Source of the DNA: Neocallimastix lanati (nom. inval.)
Lineage: Eukaryota > Neocallimastigomycota > Neocallimastigomycetes > Neocallimastigales > Neocallimastigaceae
Length of the DNA: 64,000 nt
Direction of reading: 5' to 3'
Assembly: GCA_016946835.1 (NCBI GenBank)
Contig: JACVTC010000224.1
Span: 46,001 to 110,000, forward strand
Shown here: positions 38,226 to 52,968 of the stretch, in pieces
How the letters are laid out: every line of letters begins with the position of its first letter
How positions within the stretch are numbered: position 1 is the first letter of the stretch
Notes under the pieces: generated by a model
What the model was told of the DNA's origin: nothing
Seen by the model: only the letters and a program-made list of their open reading frames with translations
Databases searched by the model: none
Program-made: the position numbers and the translations under genes

Positions 38226-41200
38226 TTAAACACGAAGGAACATTGGTTTTCCTGGTACAGATAAAGCAGCCTTTCTAACTTCTTCTTGGGTTGAGTTTTC
38301 TTCGGTAACGTCATGAGTATTAACAACGGTAAGTGTTTCAAGGTTAAGAGCACGGAGAATAAGCTTCTTATTTTCTTCTAAAACTTCCATTTCTTCAAAG
38401 TCAAGTCTACGGTCGAAAACATGAGAACCATTGTTAATAACGTTCTTCTTTAAAGAAGCAACAAATGGCATAACTTTTTTGTTCTTTAATAAACCCTTCT
38501 TGGCTAAAATTTCCTTTTCATTCTTAACGAATGATTTAGATTCTTCATCCCAACATTCCTTAAGAATAGCAACACTTTCATCTTGCCATTCTGGGTACTT
38601 AAGAGCTACAAATAATTTAGCGTTTTTAGAAGTTAAGTTAACAGTTTGGCCCTTCTTTCCCTTCTTCTTTTGGGCATTTTGTTCATCAACACGAATATCA
38701 CGAATTAAATCACGAATGTAAGAAGAAGCATGTAAAACGCTTTCATCAACTGGTTTAGTAATTTCTGGGAACTTAGCATTAGTAATAGAACCTTCCTTCT
38801 TAAGAAGAACTCTCCAAACGTATTCAGAGAAGTGAGTAGCAATTGGTTCAAGTAAAAGAGCTTGAACTTCAATGAAACGAGAAAGTAAGTCTTTGTGCAT
38901 CTTATCAGTGACGCATGCATCACGGTAACGATCACGAGAACTTTGTAACTCGAAGAAACTGTATTTTAAGGCATCACGATAGTACATGTTCTTATAAGCA
39001 TTATCAGCAGCAAGAATGAATTTATTAATTTCACTTTCGAAAACCTTATCATTGAAGTTGAATTCACCTTCACGGAATATACCTTCTTCGATACCTTTAA
39101 TAACTTCTTCCATCCATTCCTTTTGTGTGAAAAGACGAAGAACAGCAGCATTAGCATTATCTTCAACAAAGTTAGCATCATCCATAGTATCACCAGCGTC
39201 AGCAAGAGCAATACGAGTAGCATCAGCACTGAATTTCTTAATAGCTTCACTAAGAGTGATGAAGTTACCGGTACTCTTAGACATCTTTTCAGAGTTAAGA
39301 AGTAAGTGACCATTGGAACGAACACCCTTTGGCCAGTATTTTTCTGGGAATAAAGCAACATGGTTGTAGATGAAGAAGGTTAAGTGATTAGTAACTAAAT
39401 CCTTACCAGAACAACGTAAATCCAATGGATAGAAATATTGGAATTCACGCTTAATGTTGTCTAAAGTTTCCTTTGGTATATCAGTTTCTGGGAATGGAGC
39501 ATCATCAATATAAATGTAATCCCAAACTGGTTCAGTAAGTTGCTCAGCCTTAATACCAGCAAGACCAACCTTGGAACCATCAAGAGCACCATATTGAAGC
39601 ATATGTGCAACTGTGTAATAAGCCATATAAATGGTAGAGTCACTTAAACTTTCAATTAAGTATTGAGGATCCCATGGTAAACGAGTACCTAAACCAAAGC
39701 TTCTTGAACAAGCCCATTGGTTAAGCCAATCTAAAGTCTTTTGGAATGCGTTTCTAGTTTCTTCACCGAAAGTATTCATTTGAGCTAAACATTTTTCGGC
39801 TTGGGCTTTCCAGGTTGGTTCTCCGTAATCTAAGAACCATTGATCCATTAAACTTACAATACATTCATCACCACTACGACTGATGACAAGTCCTTCTGGT
39901 TCACAATAAGTAATTGCTAAACCTTGTTCAACCATTTCCTTCTTAATAATATTTTTAGCTTCTTGAACTGGTTTACCGGCATATTTTCCAACAATTAAAG
40001 TACCAGAGTAAAAACCTTCCTTATAAACTTGTTCCTTAGCAGTTTCTAATTGTTGCTTATCTTTTTGACTTCTAATCTTTAATTTTTCACAAGCAGTTTT
40101 AGCAGCTAAATCACCAAAGTTTGGAGTCTTAATAATTGGAATTGGTTCATAATTTTCAACCCACTTTAAATTGATTTTGTAGTATTCGTGCTTTTTCTTT
40201 AAGTCAGCTAAAGTAATATAATCAGCTGGAGCATCAGATGGAACTGAAGTAACAACACCAGTACCCTATAATTATTAAATAAATTTGAAAATTATTTTAT
40301 AATCAATTAAATATTAATATCTTCATGTAATATATATTTTAACTTTTGAAGTAATAATTTATATTATAATTTTTATAATATATATACTATTTAAATATTT
40401 ATTTACATAATACAAAAAATAAAATTATTCATATTTTAAATTAAAATTCTTAATTTAAAACTGAAAATTTAATTAAATACCTTCTTTGGAGAAACTCCTT
40501 CCATAGGTAAAGTGTAAACCTTTTCATAAGAAGTTAATGGAGCCTTTAATGGAATACCAACTAAATCACTACCCTTTAAGTCTAATAACTTAACAATTTC
40601 TCCTCTCTTTTCGAATAAACCTTGGTAAGCCATGTTTTTAGCTGCACGTTCAGTACAAATCCAGCATTCTTTATCATTAACTTGATAAACACCATATTCA
40701 ATATCAACACCTACAAAACAATTAGTTTGACCGTACATAGTTTCTGGTCTTAAAGTAGCAGCAACCATGTAAAGCTTACGTCCTCCGAATTTATCAATAT
40801 TCTTAGCAAGAAGATCACCAACTGGAACACCATCATATGTATCTTTTTCACTAGCTGGCTTAGTAATTTCATCTTGTAAAATTTCAAGCTTAATACCAGT
40901 ATATTCTTGAACACCTACACCTTCACCAGTACTACGATCATGATCCATACAAGCTTGACCATCCTTAATAGAGTAAACGGTGTATCTTTCACCAAACTTA
41001 ATTTTTGGTTTTTCATGGTTCTTAAGTCTGTTAAATTGCCATCTAACGAATGAATCGTAGTATGGATTAACATCAGTAGTAATGAAGGAACGACGCCAGT
41101 CAACCTTAGCACCAAAATGCTTAAGATCATCCTATTTATTTTACAATTATAATTTATATTTAATAAATTAATATTAATATTTTCTATAAATTATTACTCT

Positions 41201-42439
41201 TTCTATTATTATCAAATTACAATAGCACGTGGTGGGAAGTAATATAACCAATATATTGGATCAGCAAATTTGTGAATTTCTTCAATTGGAATACCTAAAG
41301 ATAACATAGTTTGGAATTGATATTTGTGGTTACCACTCTTAGCAGCAACTTTACTATGCTAGAATATAAAATAAAAAGAATATTTTAATTAATAAATATA
41401 ATTATTTTTATTTTTAAAAAATTATATTTAAATTTACTCACCTTAGCTTTAACACCAGTTTCTTCTTTATTTTCATTACCATCATTTTGTTCTGAATTTC
41501 AATTATATAAAATATAATTTAATTTATAAATAAATATTTACATATTTACTTTTTCATATTTTATTAATTTCTACAAAATATAATTATATATTTTACCATA
41601 GTACTTTTCAAAATTTTGACCAAACATTTCAATTTCATTTTTAAGTTTATCAGCACAAGCCTATTTTTATTAATTTATATAATAATAAACAAAAAAATAT
41701 ATATATAAACACTTAGATTCAAAAATTTTAAACCATTTTAAATTATAATATTATTTCGCGATTTTACCTTGATTGGCATACCAGTACAATGGAAACCGAA
41801 TGGGAAAAGGGTACGCTTTCCCTTTAATCTTTCATAACCAACAGCGAATTCGACTTTAGATAAGGAAAATGAGTGACCTAAATGAAGACGACCATTCATA
41901 TATGGAAATGGGAAGGTAGCCATAAACTTTGGTGGAACTGGTTCACCTTCTTTTGGAGCATTGGCTTCGAAAACTTTGTTTTCTTCCCAATACTTTTGCA
42001 TTTCAGCTTCTATTTCAAGAAGGGTGTCTCTTTTAGCTGTCTATTTATTAATAATATAAAGATTATTAATGTTATTTATGGTTAATTAATTTTTTAATAT
42101 ATAATTTATAAAATTTTAAATTAATTGAATACATTTAAAATTAAAATTTATATTAATTTTATAAAATTTTCATATATATATTATTTATTTATATATTATA
42201 AAAAATAAATATATATATATTTTTTTTCTTAAATTTATTTTTAAAGTAAAATCATTTTATTTATTTATTATTTGATTAATTATATTTCTTTTTAAAATAA
42301 TTAAGATAATTAAGATTATAATTTGAATTATATAAATTATTTTAACAAATCGCAATATTTTCATATTATTAAAAATAAAAAATTATTTTTAATATTTTTG
42401 ATTCCTTACTCCTTTTGGTTCTTTCTTTTCAGTTGCCAT
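38226..42439 (-). CDS. Leucyl-tRNA synthetase, cytosolic
   Basis: Seven exons: 42439-42410, 42040-41768, 41660-41597, 41491-41442, 41358-41221, 41131-40481 and 40265-38226, all GT-AG; 1081 residues (yeast Cdc60 1090). It charges tRNA-Leu with leucine. Landmarks are [11 protein letters not shown] with HLGH (the HIGH motif) at 63-66, then GFHCTGMPI, then the CP1 editing domain with [11 protein letters not shown] and [11 protein letters not shown]. These are followed by [13 protein letters not shown]...NHLTF and the KMSKS motif at 729-733, then the anticodon-binding and C-terminal domains with SREF-like helices and a KKKGKKG stretch. Alignment with yeast LeuRS is continuous across every splice junction. 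A CCAAT box lies 136 bases upstream of the ATG. It may correspond to CDC60, but the symbol is left open. Confidence 0.96.
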
Positions 42440-42700
42440 TTTCTTTTTTATTATTAATAGTAATAAAAAAAAAGATTATGCTAATATTATTTATTATAAA
42501 ATATATGTAGTGTAGTGAATAAAAGAAAAAAAAAATTACTATTAAATCCAAATTTTCGATATTAGATATAGATATGATTGGATAATAATTGTATTTACAT
42601 TATATTCAATATTATTAATAATCACTATTTAAATAATAAATTTTATATATATTAAAATATATTAAATATTTTGAATTTTGTACAATAGAATTATTTTAGG

Positions 42701-42735
<35 letters not shown>

Positions 42736-43292
42736 ACAAATAAACAAATAAATAAATAAGTAAATAAATATATAAATAAATAAGAAAGTAAATAAAAAAG
42801 TAAAAAAGTAAAATAAATAAATAAATAAAATTTTTTTTCTTTTATAACTGTAATTATATTTTATATAATATTTTAATCTTAGTAAATGCCTATGAAGTTA
42901 TTAAATTGTATCAATATTAATTTCAACTCAAAACTTTTTTTATAAATACATATATGTAGATCTATGAAAATTAAACATATTTTATATGCTTTTCTTTTTT
43001 ATATATTAAAATGAATTTTTATTTTTGTTTTATTTTTTTATAATTTTCTTTAATCTTTTTATATTATTATTACAAATAAATGATAATAATAATAATAATA
43101 ATAAAAGATTTAAATATGCAAATATTTAAATAATGATTTATTTCATTATTTATTATATTTTATTTAATTTTAATTAGCAAATACACTACTATATTATATT
43201 TAAATAATTCAATGTTAGGTAATAGATTTTTTTTTAATTAAATAAATTGAATGATTTTTGGTTTATATATTTGTCCATCATTAAAGCTTTAC
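42440..43292. other. Intergenic region between LeuRS and ADE2
   Basis: Contains a CCAAT box at 42575-42581, a (TAAA)n/(AAGT)-type tract at about 42700-42830 and AT-rich sequence. No gene was seen. Confidence 0.5.
42575..42581 (-). promoter_or_regulatory. CCAAT box upstream of LeuRS gene
   Basis: CCAATCA on the minus strand, 136 bases before the ATG at 42439. Confidence 0.4.
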
Positions 43293-45592
43293 TTATTTTG
43301 TGTAATTTTCCCATCCAACCTTTTCTAATTTATCAACCTTAACTAATACTTCCTTGTTCATATTAGTTTGATATTCAACCATTTTATCTAAATACTTTGG
43401 AATAGAGGAACCAAGAATACGAACAGCTAATAAAGCTGCGTTTGTTGAATTATTTATAGCTACAGTGGCAACTGGAACACCACGCTAATTTTTTTTTTTT
43501 TTTTTTTTTAGAATTATAAAGTTAAAAATAATTTGTAATTAATATTTTTTTTCAATATATTCATAAATATATATTATTATTAACTAATATATTTTATAAT
43601 ATTAATTAAAACTTACTGGCATTTGAACAATAGAGTATAATGAATCAACACCATCAAGAACTCTAAGAGCAACTGGACAACCAATAACTGGAAGTGGTGT
43701 AATAGCAGCTACCATACCTGGAAGGTGAGCCGCACCACCAGCAGCAGCAATAATTAATTTTATACCTCTCTTATGAGCATTCTTGGCATATTCTACCATT
43801 CTTTCAGGAGTACGATGAGCTGAAACAATAGAAAGTTCAAATGGAACATCAAAGTCCTTCAAAATTTGAGCACATGGCTTCATAGTTGGTAAATCAGAAT
43901 CACTACCCATAATAATAGCAACCAATGGGGCAATACTGAATTCATACTTCTTACCACTTGGCATGTATTCTAAAAGTTTTTCAACCTTTTCAACAACTTC
44001 TGGCATAGTATCAGCAGTAACAGTAATATGACCCATCTTTCTTCCTTTACGACATTCACGCTTACCGTATAAATGAACGGTAGCACCTGGAATTGTCATA
44101 GAAGCTTGGCATGGACGAAGGGTATCAGCTAAGCCAGCTTCACCGTCACCAGTGCCAAGAATATTAACCATAGCGGCAGCACCTACTCTCATCTTTGTAG
44201 ATCCTAATGGCATATCTAAAATGGCACGAATGTGTTGTTCGAATTGTGAAGTTTCACAAGCTTCTATGGTGTAGTGACCAGAATTGTGTGGACGTGGAGC
44301 AATTTCATTAACAAGAATCTCACCTATAATATATTATTTTATAAATATGATTGACATATACAATAATTTAGTATAAATATATATAATAATTGCTGAAATA
44401 TGATATAAATTTTATGAAATCTTTATTTATACCAATAATATATATTTAATTTAAATAAAATCTCATTTAATTAGCTTTTATATTTGAAAATTATAAATTG
44501 ATAAATTGGATTATTTACCATTTTCAAGATAGAACATTTCTACTCCAAATATACCAGCACCATATAAACAAGCAATTGCCTTTTCAGCAATGGCCTTAGC
44601 ATTCTTTTGAATCAAACCATCAATTTGGGCTGGAGCAAAGACAATATGACAAATATTATCTTTTTGAATTGTTTCAACAGTTTCATAAGATACAGTATTA
44701 CCAGATTTACTACGAGCAACCATGACTGCTAATTCTTTTTTATATGGAACCCACTTTTCGACGTATAAAGCATCAGCAGCATTAGTTGGATTCAAAGTTT
44801 TAATGGCTGCCTCAATTTCACTTTCGTTGTTAATAACAGCATTACCTCTACCATCATATGCTAATTTTCTTGATTTTAACATAATTGGAAAACCAAAACC
44901 TTTATTATTAGCAACATCTAAAATGGATTGCTTATCGGTAACACTTGCGTATTCTGGAATTGGAATATTAAACTGCTTAAGATGTTCCTTTTGAATAAAT
45001 TTATCTTGGATAATTTTAACAGTTTGTGGAGTTGGTTGAATGTCAATATTTGGATTTTCTTTAGCAATACGTTCAAGAGCATCACAATTAACATGTTCAA
45101 TTTCCATAGTTAAAACATCGCATTTCTTGGCTAATTCTTGAATTTTAGCTTCATCTTTGAAATCACCTTCAACATGGTCAGAAACTTGAACTTGGGTAGC
45201 TGGAGCATCCTTAGCATCAAGAATATTGACCTTTATATTTAAGTTGTTGGCTGGTTCCATCATCATACGGCCTAATTGACCGCCACCAAGAACTCCTATA
45301 TATAATATTTTTTAATATATATTCATTGTTAAAATAATATACTAAAAAATACTTTCAATTAATTTTTATAATATATAATATATCTCAATTCTACGATAAA
45401 GGTTATACATTAATTATTTTATAAACTATTATTTGAATACACACATATATTTTTTTCATAATATTTATTTACTTATCAATATAAATATTTATGTATTTTT
45501 ATTTTTATATATATGAATTTTTTTTAATAACATAAACTAATAAAAAAGTATATTTTTAATACTAAATTCTTACCGATAACTCTCTTATCCAT
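43293..45592 (-). CDS. ADE2: Phosphoribosylaminoimidazole carboxylase (PurK-PurE fusion)
   Basis: Four exons: 45592-45574, 45295-44519, 44323-43617 and 43484-43293, all GT-AG; 564 residues (yeast Ade2 571). It carboxylates AIR to CAIR in de novo purine synthesis, in the cytosol. The N-terminal PurK part has [12 protein letters not shown] and an ATP-grasp fold with [12 protein letters not shown] and [11 protein letters not shown], and forms N5-CAIR. The C-terminal PurE part (from about residue 398) has GSDSD at 405-409, SAHRTP at 433-438, [13 protein letters not shown] and [14 protein letters not shown], and moves the carboxyl group to carbon. The fused order is the fungal arrangement. The first exon codes only six residues plus one base. 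A CCAAT box lies 200 bases upstream. The call is firm. Confidence 0.96.
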
Positions 45593-47743
45593 GTTGATTA
45601 CTATTATTATAATTTAAAATTAAAAATAAAAACTATTATTTTATTTATAATATTATTACAATTAAAATAATAATATATTTGATACTCTTTTTTTTTTTAA
45701 AAGTGAGGAATAAAAATTATTATTATTATTTTAATATATATTAAAAAAAAATAAAATTATAAAAAATGTATCTTGACATGTATTTAATTGCTGATTGGAC
45801 AAAACAAATACATTAATTAATATTAGTTAAAAGTTTAATATAAATTAAATATTTTATATACACTGATTTTTGATTTTAATAAATGAAATATACTAAATGT
45901 AAGAAATTGATGTTTAATCCAATTATTATTATTAATAATCTTTTTTTTAAATTTTTTATTTTTAATTTATTTTTTTTTTTATATAATTCCAAAAAAAAAA
46001 AAAAAAAAAATTAAATGAATATAATTAAATAAATTAATAAATTTAATATAAATATATATTTATTCTTTTTTAATATTATATATATATAATAATATTCATA
46101 AATTCAAATTCAATTTTTTCATATAATTATTGAATGTTCAATATTAAAGATTATTTATAATAACACAATTGAACCATATATATATACTAAGCTTATCATA
46201 GGTTTAACAAAGAAAATGACATATGTTGATATGTTGATATTATTCTATGTAGAACATTATTTTCATTAATTGTTACGTAATACCTAATAAATAAATAAAA
46301 TTGTAATAAAATATTAATAATTATATAAAATTTTAATACACTAATTTTATTTTTTTAAAGTTTAAAATAAGGAAAAGAATCAAAATGAAATTATTACAAA
46401 TAATGTATATCTTCAATATATTTATTAAAAAAAAAAGTATTAATAAAAACATAACAATAATTTTGATTTCATATAATATTAAATAACGTTCAGTTTTTCT
46501 TATCTTTATTTTTATATTTATATATTTGTTACAATGTTATAATTTTTTATGAGATATTCTTTTATTTATATGTATAGAATTAATAAAAATATGTTGATTG
46601 AGGTTTAAACAATGATTATCTCTCAAAAACATGAGGAAATATAGTTATTTTAAAATTTTGTATTTATTATAGAAATAAAATATCTATGTATTATTGCAAT
46701 ATTTTAATTTAATATTTTAATGTTTATAAAACAAAAAAAATGATATAAATGGAGTATATTATTTAGTATAAATGATGTTAGACAATAAAAAGATACTTTT
46801 ACAATTCAAAGGTTAACAAACTTTTTTTATCATTTTTTGTGTAACATATATAAATTCAACCTTTTCAAATATATTTTATCAAATGTATAAATAACTAAAT
46901 AATAAATAAATAAATAAATAAATAATAAATAAATAAATTATATCAAATTATTTCTTTCATGTTGATTATTTAAATAAAAGTTTAATATTTTTTTCTTTAT
47001 TTTATTATATTTATCTATTCTCATTTTATTTTATATTTTAATTTTTTAAAAAAAATTGTTACTACATAATTAAATGATATAAACTAAAAATCTTATTTAT
47101 ATTTAAGACTTTTAAAATTAATATTTGAACTTTTCTTAATAAATTTAAAAAAAATTTTTTAATTTTTTTTCAAGTTTATAAATTCAATTAAAATAAAAAA
47201 AAAAGAATAATTTATATATATATAATTTATGAATATTTTAAAATTATATATACTGTATATAATTATTAATTTTTTATTATTTTATTTAATTTAACATGAA
47301 TTTTCTTTTAATAAATATATATTTTTTTTATTTATATATTTATATTTATATTTTTTTGTTATGAAGAAAATTAAGTATTAATTTTTAAAAATTTTGATTA
47401 TTAACTTTTTATAATTAATTAAAAATTAATTAAAAAATTTTATTTTTTATTTTTTTAATGAATTTAAAAAAAAAAAAAAACATGCAAATATATTAAAAAA
47501 ATATTTTCATGTTATTTTTTTTTAAATAATATAATTATAAACAAATTAGTTATATACAGAATATATTATTTATAAGAAAGAATTAAAGAGTTAATATAAA
47601 TTATTTATAAAAACGAAATCAAACATCTCATCATTTTAAAGAAATATTCAATTTTGTTAATTAAACACGTTATTATAGATTTTATTAATATTTACTTTAA
47701 AAGTTTATTATAGATTTTGTTAATAATTACTTTATAAGTTTAT
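45593..47743. other. Divergent intergenic region between ADE2 and the CEP295-like gene
   Basis: A 2.15-kb AT-rich stretch with homopolymers and short (TAAA)n at about 46900-46935. It holds a CCAAT box at 45792-45798. I found no ORF or RNA gene. Confidence 0.5.
45792..45798 (-). promoter_or_regulatory. CCAAT box upstream of ADE2
   Basis: CCAATCA on the minus strand, 200 bases before the ATG. Confidence 0.4.
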
Positions 47744-49621
47744 ATGAATAAAAAAATAATAAATAATAAAAAAGCAATACCTTTAAGTCCAAATGAAGAA
47801 AGGACATTTAGAGAGAACGAAGAAAGGAAAAAAAGAATATTAAGAATTCAACAAGTTCATAATCAAGGAAAAAAAATATCTGAAAACAGAACATCAAATT
47901 ATAACGAATCTGTAGAAAAAGAACTAAAAAATTTAATACTATTGATTCAGGTATTTAGTAAAAACATTTATAATAAAAAAAAAAAAGAAAAGAAGAAAGG
48001 TTCAATTTTATATTTTTAATAATATTAATATTAGTAATAATATATATATATATAAAAGTAATGAAAAAAAAAAAGAAAAAAAGAAAGCATTATTTGTGAT
48101 ATCATTATATAACTAAATATTTTTCAATTCTTAATTCATTAATATCAAATTATATCTAAAGAATGGATGGAACAAAATACATGAAAGAAAGGTTGATAAT
48201 TTCTTTGAATTAAGAAAATTAACAAAAAATTATATTGGTGCTGCACAAGCAAATGCAAAAATTCAGTTATATGATAATGTATGATAATAAAATACTTTAA
48301 TAAATTTCAATCTCGTATAATAATTATATTTTATCTTTATTATTATTATATATTAATAAATAAAGAATTTAAAAAATGATGAAATATTGAGAAAGCTATA
48401 TAAAGAACGAATAAAGGAAAACGAAAGATACATAGAAGCAAGAAAAAAAGTAAAAAAAATCATGAATTATTTATATTAATTGCACTATTTCAATTGATGT
48501 AATATTAATTATTTAATTTAACAAAAATATAGCAATGCCAAGAATCCATGGAAAAAATAAAAAATATAACAGATTATATTAAAAATCACTATAATGCTGT
48601 AACAACGTCAAATTCAAGAGAAAAACGTTTAATAAACCAATATCGAGAAAAACAAAAAAATAGAAAGTTAATAGATGGTGATAATACATTTATGACATTT
48701 AGAGACGAAAGAGATTTACGGAAAAAAAATTATAATAATACATCATATCATCGTGATCATAATGTTATTCGATGTGATCATCAAAAAAACAATATATATA
48801 ATGCATCTGAAATAGCTTATCAGAAATCAAAAGAAAGTCAATTAAATGTAGAGAACAATAAAAAAAAATTAAAAGAGAATCTTAAAATAACGAAAGATAG
48901 ATATAATAAAGCAATAACGAAGATAAACGATGAAAAGGTTAGAAAGAATTAATAATGAATTTTAGTAATTAAAAAAAATTTTTATTATTATTATTTTAAT
49001 GATAATATATAATATAAATATTTTATAACAAAAAAAATAATCAATATATTTTTTATTATATCTAAAAATTATATTGTAAATTAAAGCAAAATGAATTATT
49101 TATTAAAAATTTGAAGACATTAGAAACAATTGATATATTAAGAAAAAAAGAGAATATAAAAAATTCTTTAAAAAATTATGAAGAGCAAAAAATATATAAT
49201 AATATTAATTTGAACTTAGACGATGCTAATAAAAAAAATTACTGCATTAATTATTATACAAGTACGTTAAACTAAATAATTATTTATTTTAATAATAATG
49301 TTTGTTTTATCAAAATTAAAAATTAATAAATTCAAAAAAATATATATTACATAATATATAAAAGATAATGAACTTAAAAAGATACCAAAAGAATTGGAAA
49401 AATCAAATAAAAAGGAATGGAAAAACGTAGGAATGATATCATATGGAAATACTGGTAGACCTTATCAAAAAAATAATTCTAAGGAATCAAATGATAAATC
49501 AATTAAATTAAATAAAAAACATGATAAAAGTTTCAGTTCAAATGATTATAGTGTGTGTGATAACAATTCTATAGTAAATCAAGATGTTATACGGAAAGTT
49601 TTGCTACATCAATATCCATAG
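47744..49621 (+). CDS. CEP295/Ana1-like centriole protein, N-terminal region only
   Basis: Six exons: 47744-47950, 48162-48278, 48366-48449, 48533-48937, 49087-49261, 49365-49621, all GT-AG; 414 residues. The start resembles the N terminus of CEP295. LSPNEE occurs near residue 15, then ERKKRILRIQQVHNQ (CEP295: ERRRKLRLLQVREQ), then a W...HERKVDNFFELRKL segment at the position of the CEP295 WEESQTQKIQNLEKLYL stretch. The rest is a charged, Lys/Glu/Asn-rich coiled coil with repeated KER/EAR/REK motifs. CEP295 homologues mature centrioles and are found in flagellated lineages, which fits zoosporic fungi. Vertebrate CEP295 is far longer (over 2000 residues); this gene is short and its C-terminal half is unlike it. 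The assignment rests on one conserved block. Confidence 0.5.
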
Positions 49622-51718
49622 AAAGTATTATCATTAATATTATAATTTTTATTTAGTTTCAATACATAATATTATACACTATATTATATTATTCATTTCA
49701 TCATTATTTAATAAATAGAGTTTATTCAAATAAATTTATAAAAATAGGGAGGTATTGTATTATTGTTAAAATAACTATTACAGTAATAAATTAAAATATT
49801 TATATATTTTTTTATTAAATAATAATTATTCAAAAATAATATTAATGTAAATATTAAGAAGTACACATAAATAAATAATTTATTATATTAAAAAACTGAT
49901 AAATGAATGTAACAAATGAATGTTAGAATAAATTGATAATTAAATAAATCAAAAAGTATAAAAAATTATTTTATTAACATGAGATATTATTACAACAACA
50001 ACAACAACAACAAAAAAAAAAAAAAAAAAAAAAAAAAAAGAAATCTTCTATTATTAGACCAAAGAAGGTTCCATATTAATGTTAAAAAAATTTTGAAGAT
50101 TTATGATTTTTTATTTATTCTTTTTTTTTAAATATAAAACACGTGATTGATCATTAATTTTAATAAAATATATTAATGAAATATTGTGATTTTACCTATT
50201 ATAAATTTACACATTTAGATTTCATTTTAAAAAGTATTTATTTGTAATTAATTTATTATTTTCATATTTTTAAATTTTTTAAATAAATTTAAAATAGTAA
50301 AATATTTATTTTAATATAAAATTAAGCATTATTATTTTTCTTATATTCTTTTATTCTTTTTTGATCTATTTTATATTTAATGAATGATTTAAAAAAAAAA
50401 AAGTTTTACAACAGAAATGTTAAATAATTAATTTTTTTTTTTTTTTTTAAAAAAAAAGATTTGATTAAAAAAATAGGGTAATATATTATTTGTGTTAAAA
50501 TTTATTGTAAAATGTAATTTAAAAACAGCAAATAATTTAATTTATATTTATTCAATATTAGAAAAAATCATTTTAAAAGTATTCATAGAGATGATGATGC
50601 TTAAATTAATTTATTCAAAGCTATACAGTTCCTAGATAATCATTAGAAGAGGAAAAATATTATGATTAACACCATTCTATAATAACGATATTTTATCATT
50701 TACTCAATTATAATCTATAATTATACTAAATTTAAAATTCGTCTATTTAAAAATTAAATTATTTTGATCAATATTATGTATTTATTATGAATTAGTGTAG
50801 ACAAAAAAATAAAAAGATATTTCTTAATTGATCAATTATATTGAAATGAGGTTCTTGGGATTTTAAAGAAAATAATTAGTTATCATTATTGTGTAATTAA
50901 TTTAAGATATTAATTGTTGTTCATGGCTATAACGAATATCAAATATCATATTATTTATTGTACAATAATTTTAATATTTACAAAGCATTCGAAAATTAAT
51001 ATTTGAAAATTAAAATCTAACAATTAATATTAATATTCTAATTCTAAATAGATTTTTGTTTATATAAACAAAAATCTAAGTTATAATCATGAAATTTTAG
51101 TATCTATAAAAAAGATTTTTTCTTTATGTTATTCTATAAGATTAATTATATATATATTATTAATAAAAATATTTATTCTTGAACATTTATAGAAAAAATA
51201 ATATTACATTTTTTTCTAAAAGAAAAAAAAAATAATTTTTTTATGTTTAAATAATTAATATTTAATAATTTAAATGTTAATTTTTATTATTAGATTATTA
51301 AATACTTTTTTTTTTTTTTTTTTTATTTTGTACATTATTTTAATGGTTACATTAAGTATTGCAATTATTTTTATTTGAAATTTTTCCTCAAAAAAAAAAA
51401 AAATTTTTTTTATTAATAGATTATTATAAAGCTTTCAATAAAAAACTATTATTGTTTATATATATAAATATATAATAAGTAATAAATATATAATACGAAA
51501 AATATTTCTAAAAAAAATATATAAAGTATTTTAAGTTTTTAAAGTATTTATAATTAATAAAGTACTTTGAAGGGAAATATAATAAATAAATAATATGAAA
51601 AGAGCTAAAAAATAAAGTTTAAAGATATAATTTTATTATATATTATTCATTTTTTTTTTTTTTTCAGTAAAAATATTTAATATTTAATGCTTGTTTTGTT
51701 TAATTAATAATATTGATT

Positions 51719-51759
<41 letters not shown>

Positions 51760-51889
51760 TTATATATATATATAATAATTTATTTCCTTTTATTTTTACT
51801 TTTATTTGATGTTTTATTTCATTTTCAATTATTTATTATCAATATTTTTTTTTTCGAGTCATTTATTTTAATAATAAAAATAACAATAT
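49622..51889. other. AT-rich intergenic region
   Basis: A 2.27-kb stretch with homopolymer runs (for example poly-A at 50012-50039 and poly-T at 51720-51750), (AACA)-type short repeats and no gene that I could support. Confidence 0.55.
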
Positions 51890-52573
51890 ATGGATACTCA
51901 AATATACAGCTATAGAAAGGTTCCATTTAAGGAGCTTCTCTTTAGCCAAAAAATAGAGGTAAAAAATGCGTGGTTGAAAGAGAAAATATATATTTAATTA
52001 GGGTTATTAATGAAATAAATAAAAATTTTATTTTATTTGTTTATTAATTTATTATTTTTATTATATTTATATCTTTTAAAAGAGTATTATTTTTCAATCT
52101 GGTTTTTGGATTAATGTAAATTTAAGAATTCCTGTAATACTTGGAGTAATTCTTAATTTCATTAGAGGTATATTTAAATTTAAAATAATTATATTAATAC
52201 TAATAATTCGAAAATTGGTTATTAATACATAAAATATTTATTTTTGAAGATATACAAGCATTATATTTTATATATTATGATTTTGATGGAATCCCTTCAT
52301 ATTTTAAAAAGATATTAGATTTTTACTTTTCTACTGGCGAAGGAGTTAAAGAATATAGTAAGTATATTAATAGTAATTTATTTTCACAAGCATTTAAAAA
52401 CTAATATTTAATACATAATATTAAATTAAAAAACAGTGAATTATTATTATGTAGTTACTGGAATATATGTTGTTACCGCTTTATTAATTGGAATTGGAGC
52501 TGCAATCTATTCATTTACAAAGTAAAATTATTCAACAACAACAACAACAATAATAATAATAATGTTAATCATG

Positions 52574-52608
<35 letters not shown>

Positions 52609-52935
52609 CATAATAATCATAATCATAATAATGATATTAGAAAATTCATATTAATTAAATTTATAAAATTTACATTAATTAAATAGGAAAGAAAAAAATA
52701 GCATAATATATAAAATTTTGGCATTATTAGTTGTCATTGAATCAAGGTAATATTTATATAAATTAAAATTTAAAATAAAATGTTTTTTTTTTATATATTA
52801 AAATATGTATTTATTATTATTATTTTTTCTTTATATATATATTATATTATTGTTATAATAGATTTCTATATTACTATGGTAAATTATTATTTATAAATAG
52901 AGAAAATATAGTGGTAAAAAAAATTAACGTGTATA

Positions 52936-52968
<33 letters not shown>

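Noticed and set aside
38431-39309. Plus- and minus-strand open frames overlapping the LeuRS gene
   Set aside because: Shadows of the LeuRS coding sequence in other frames.
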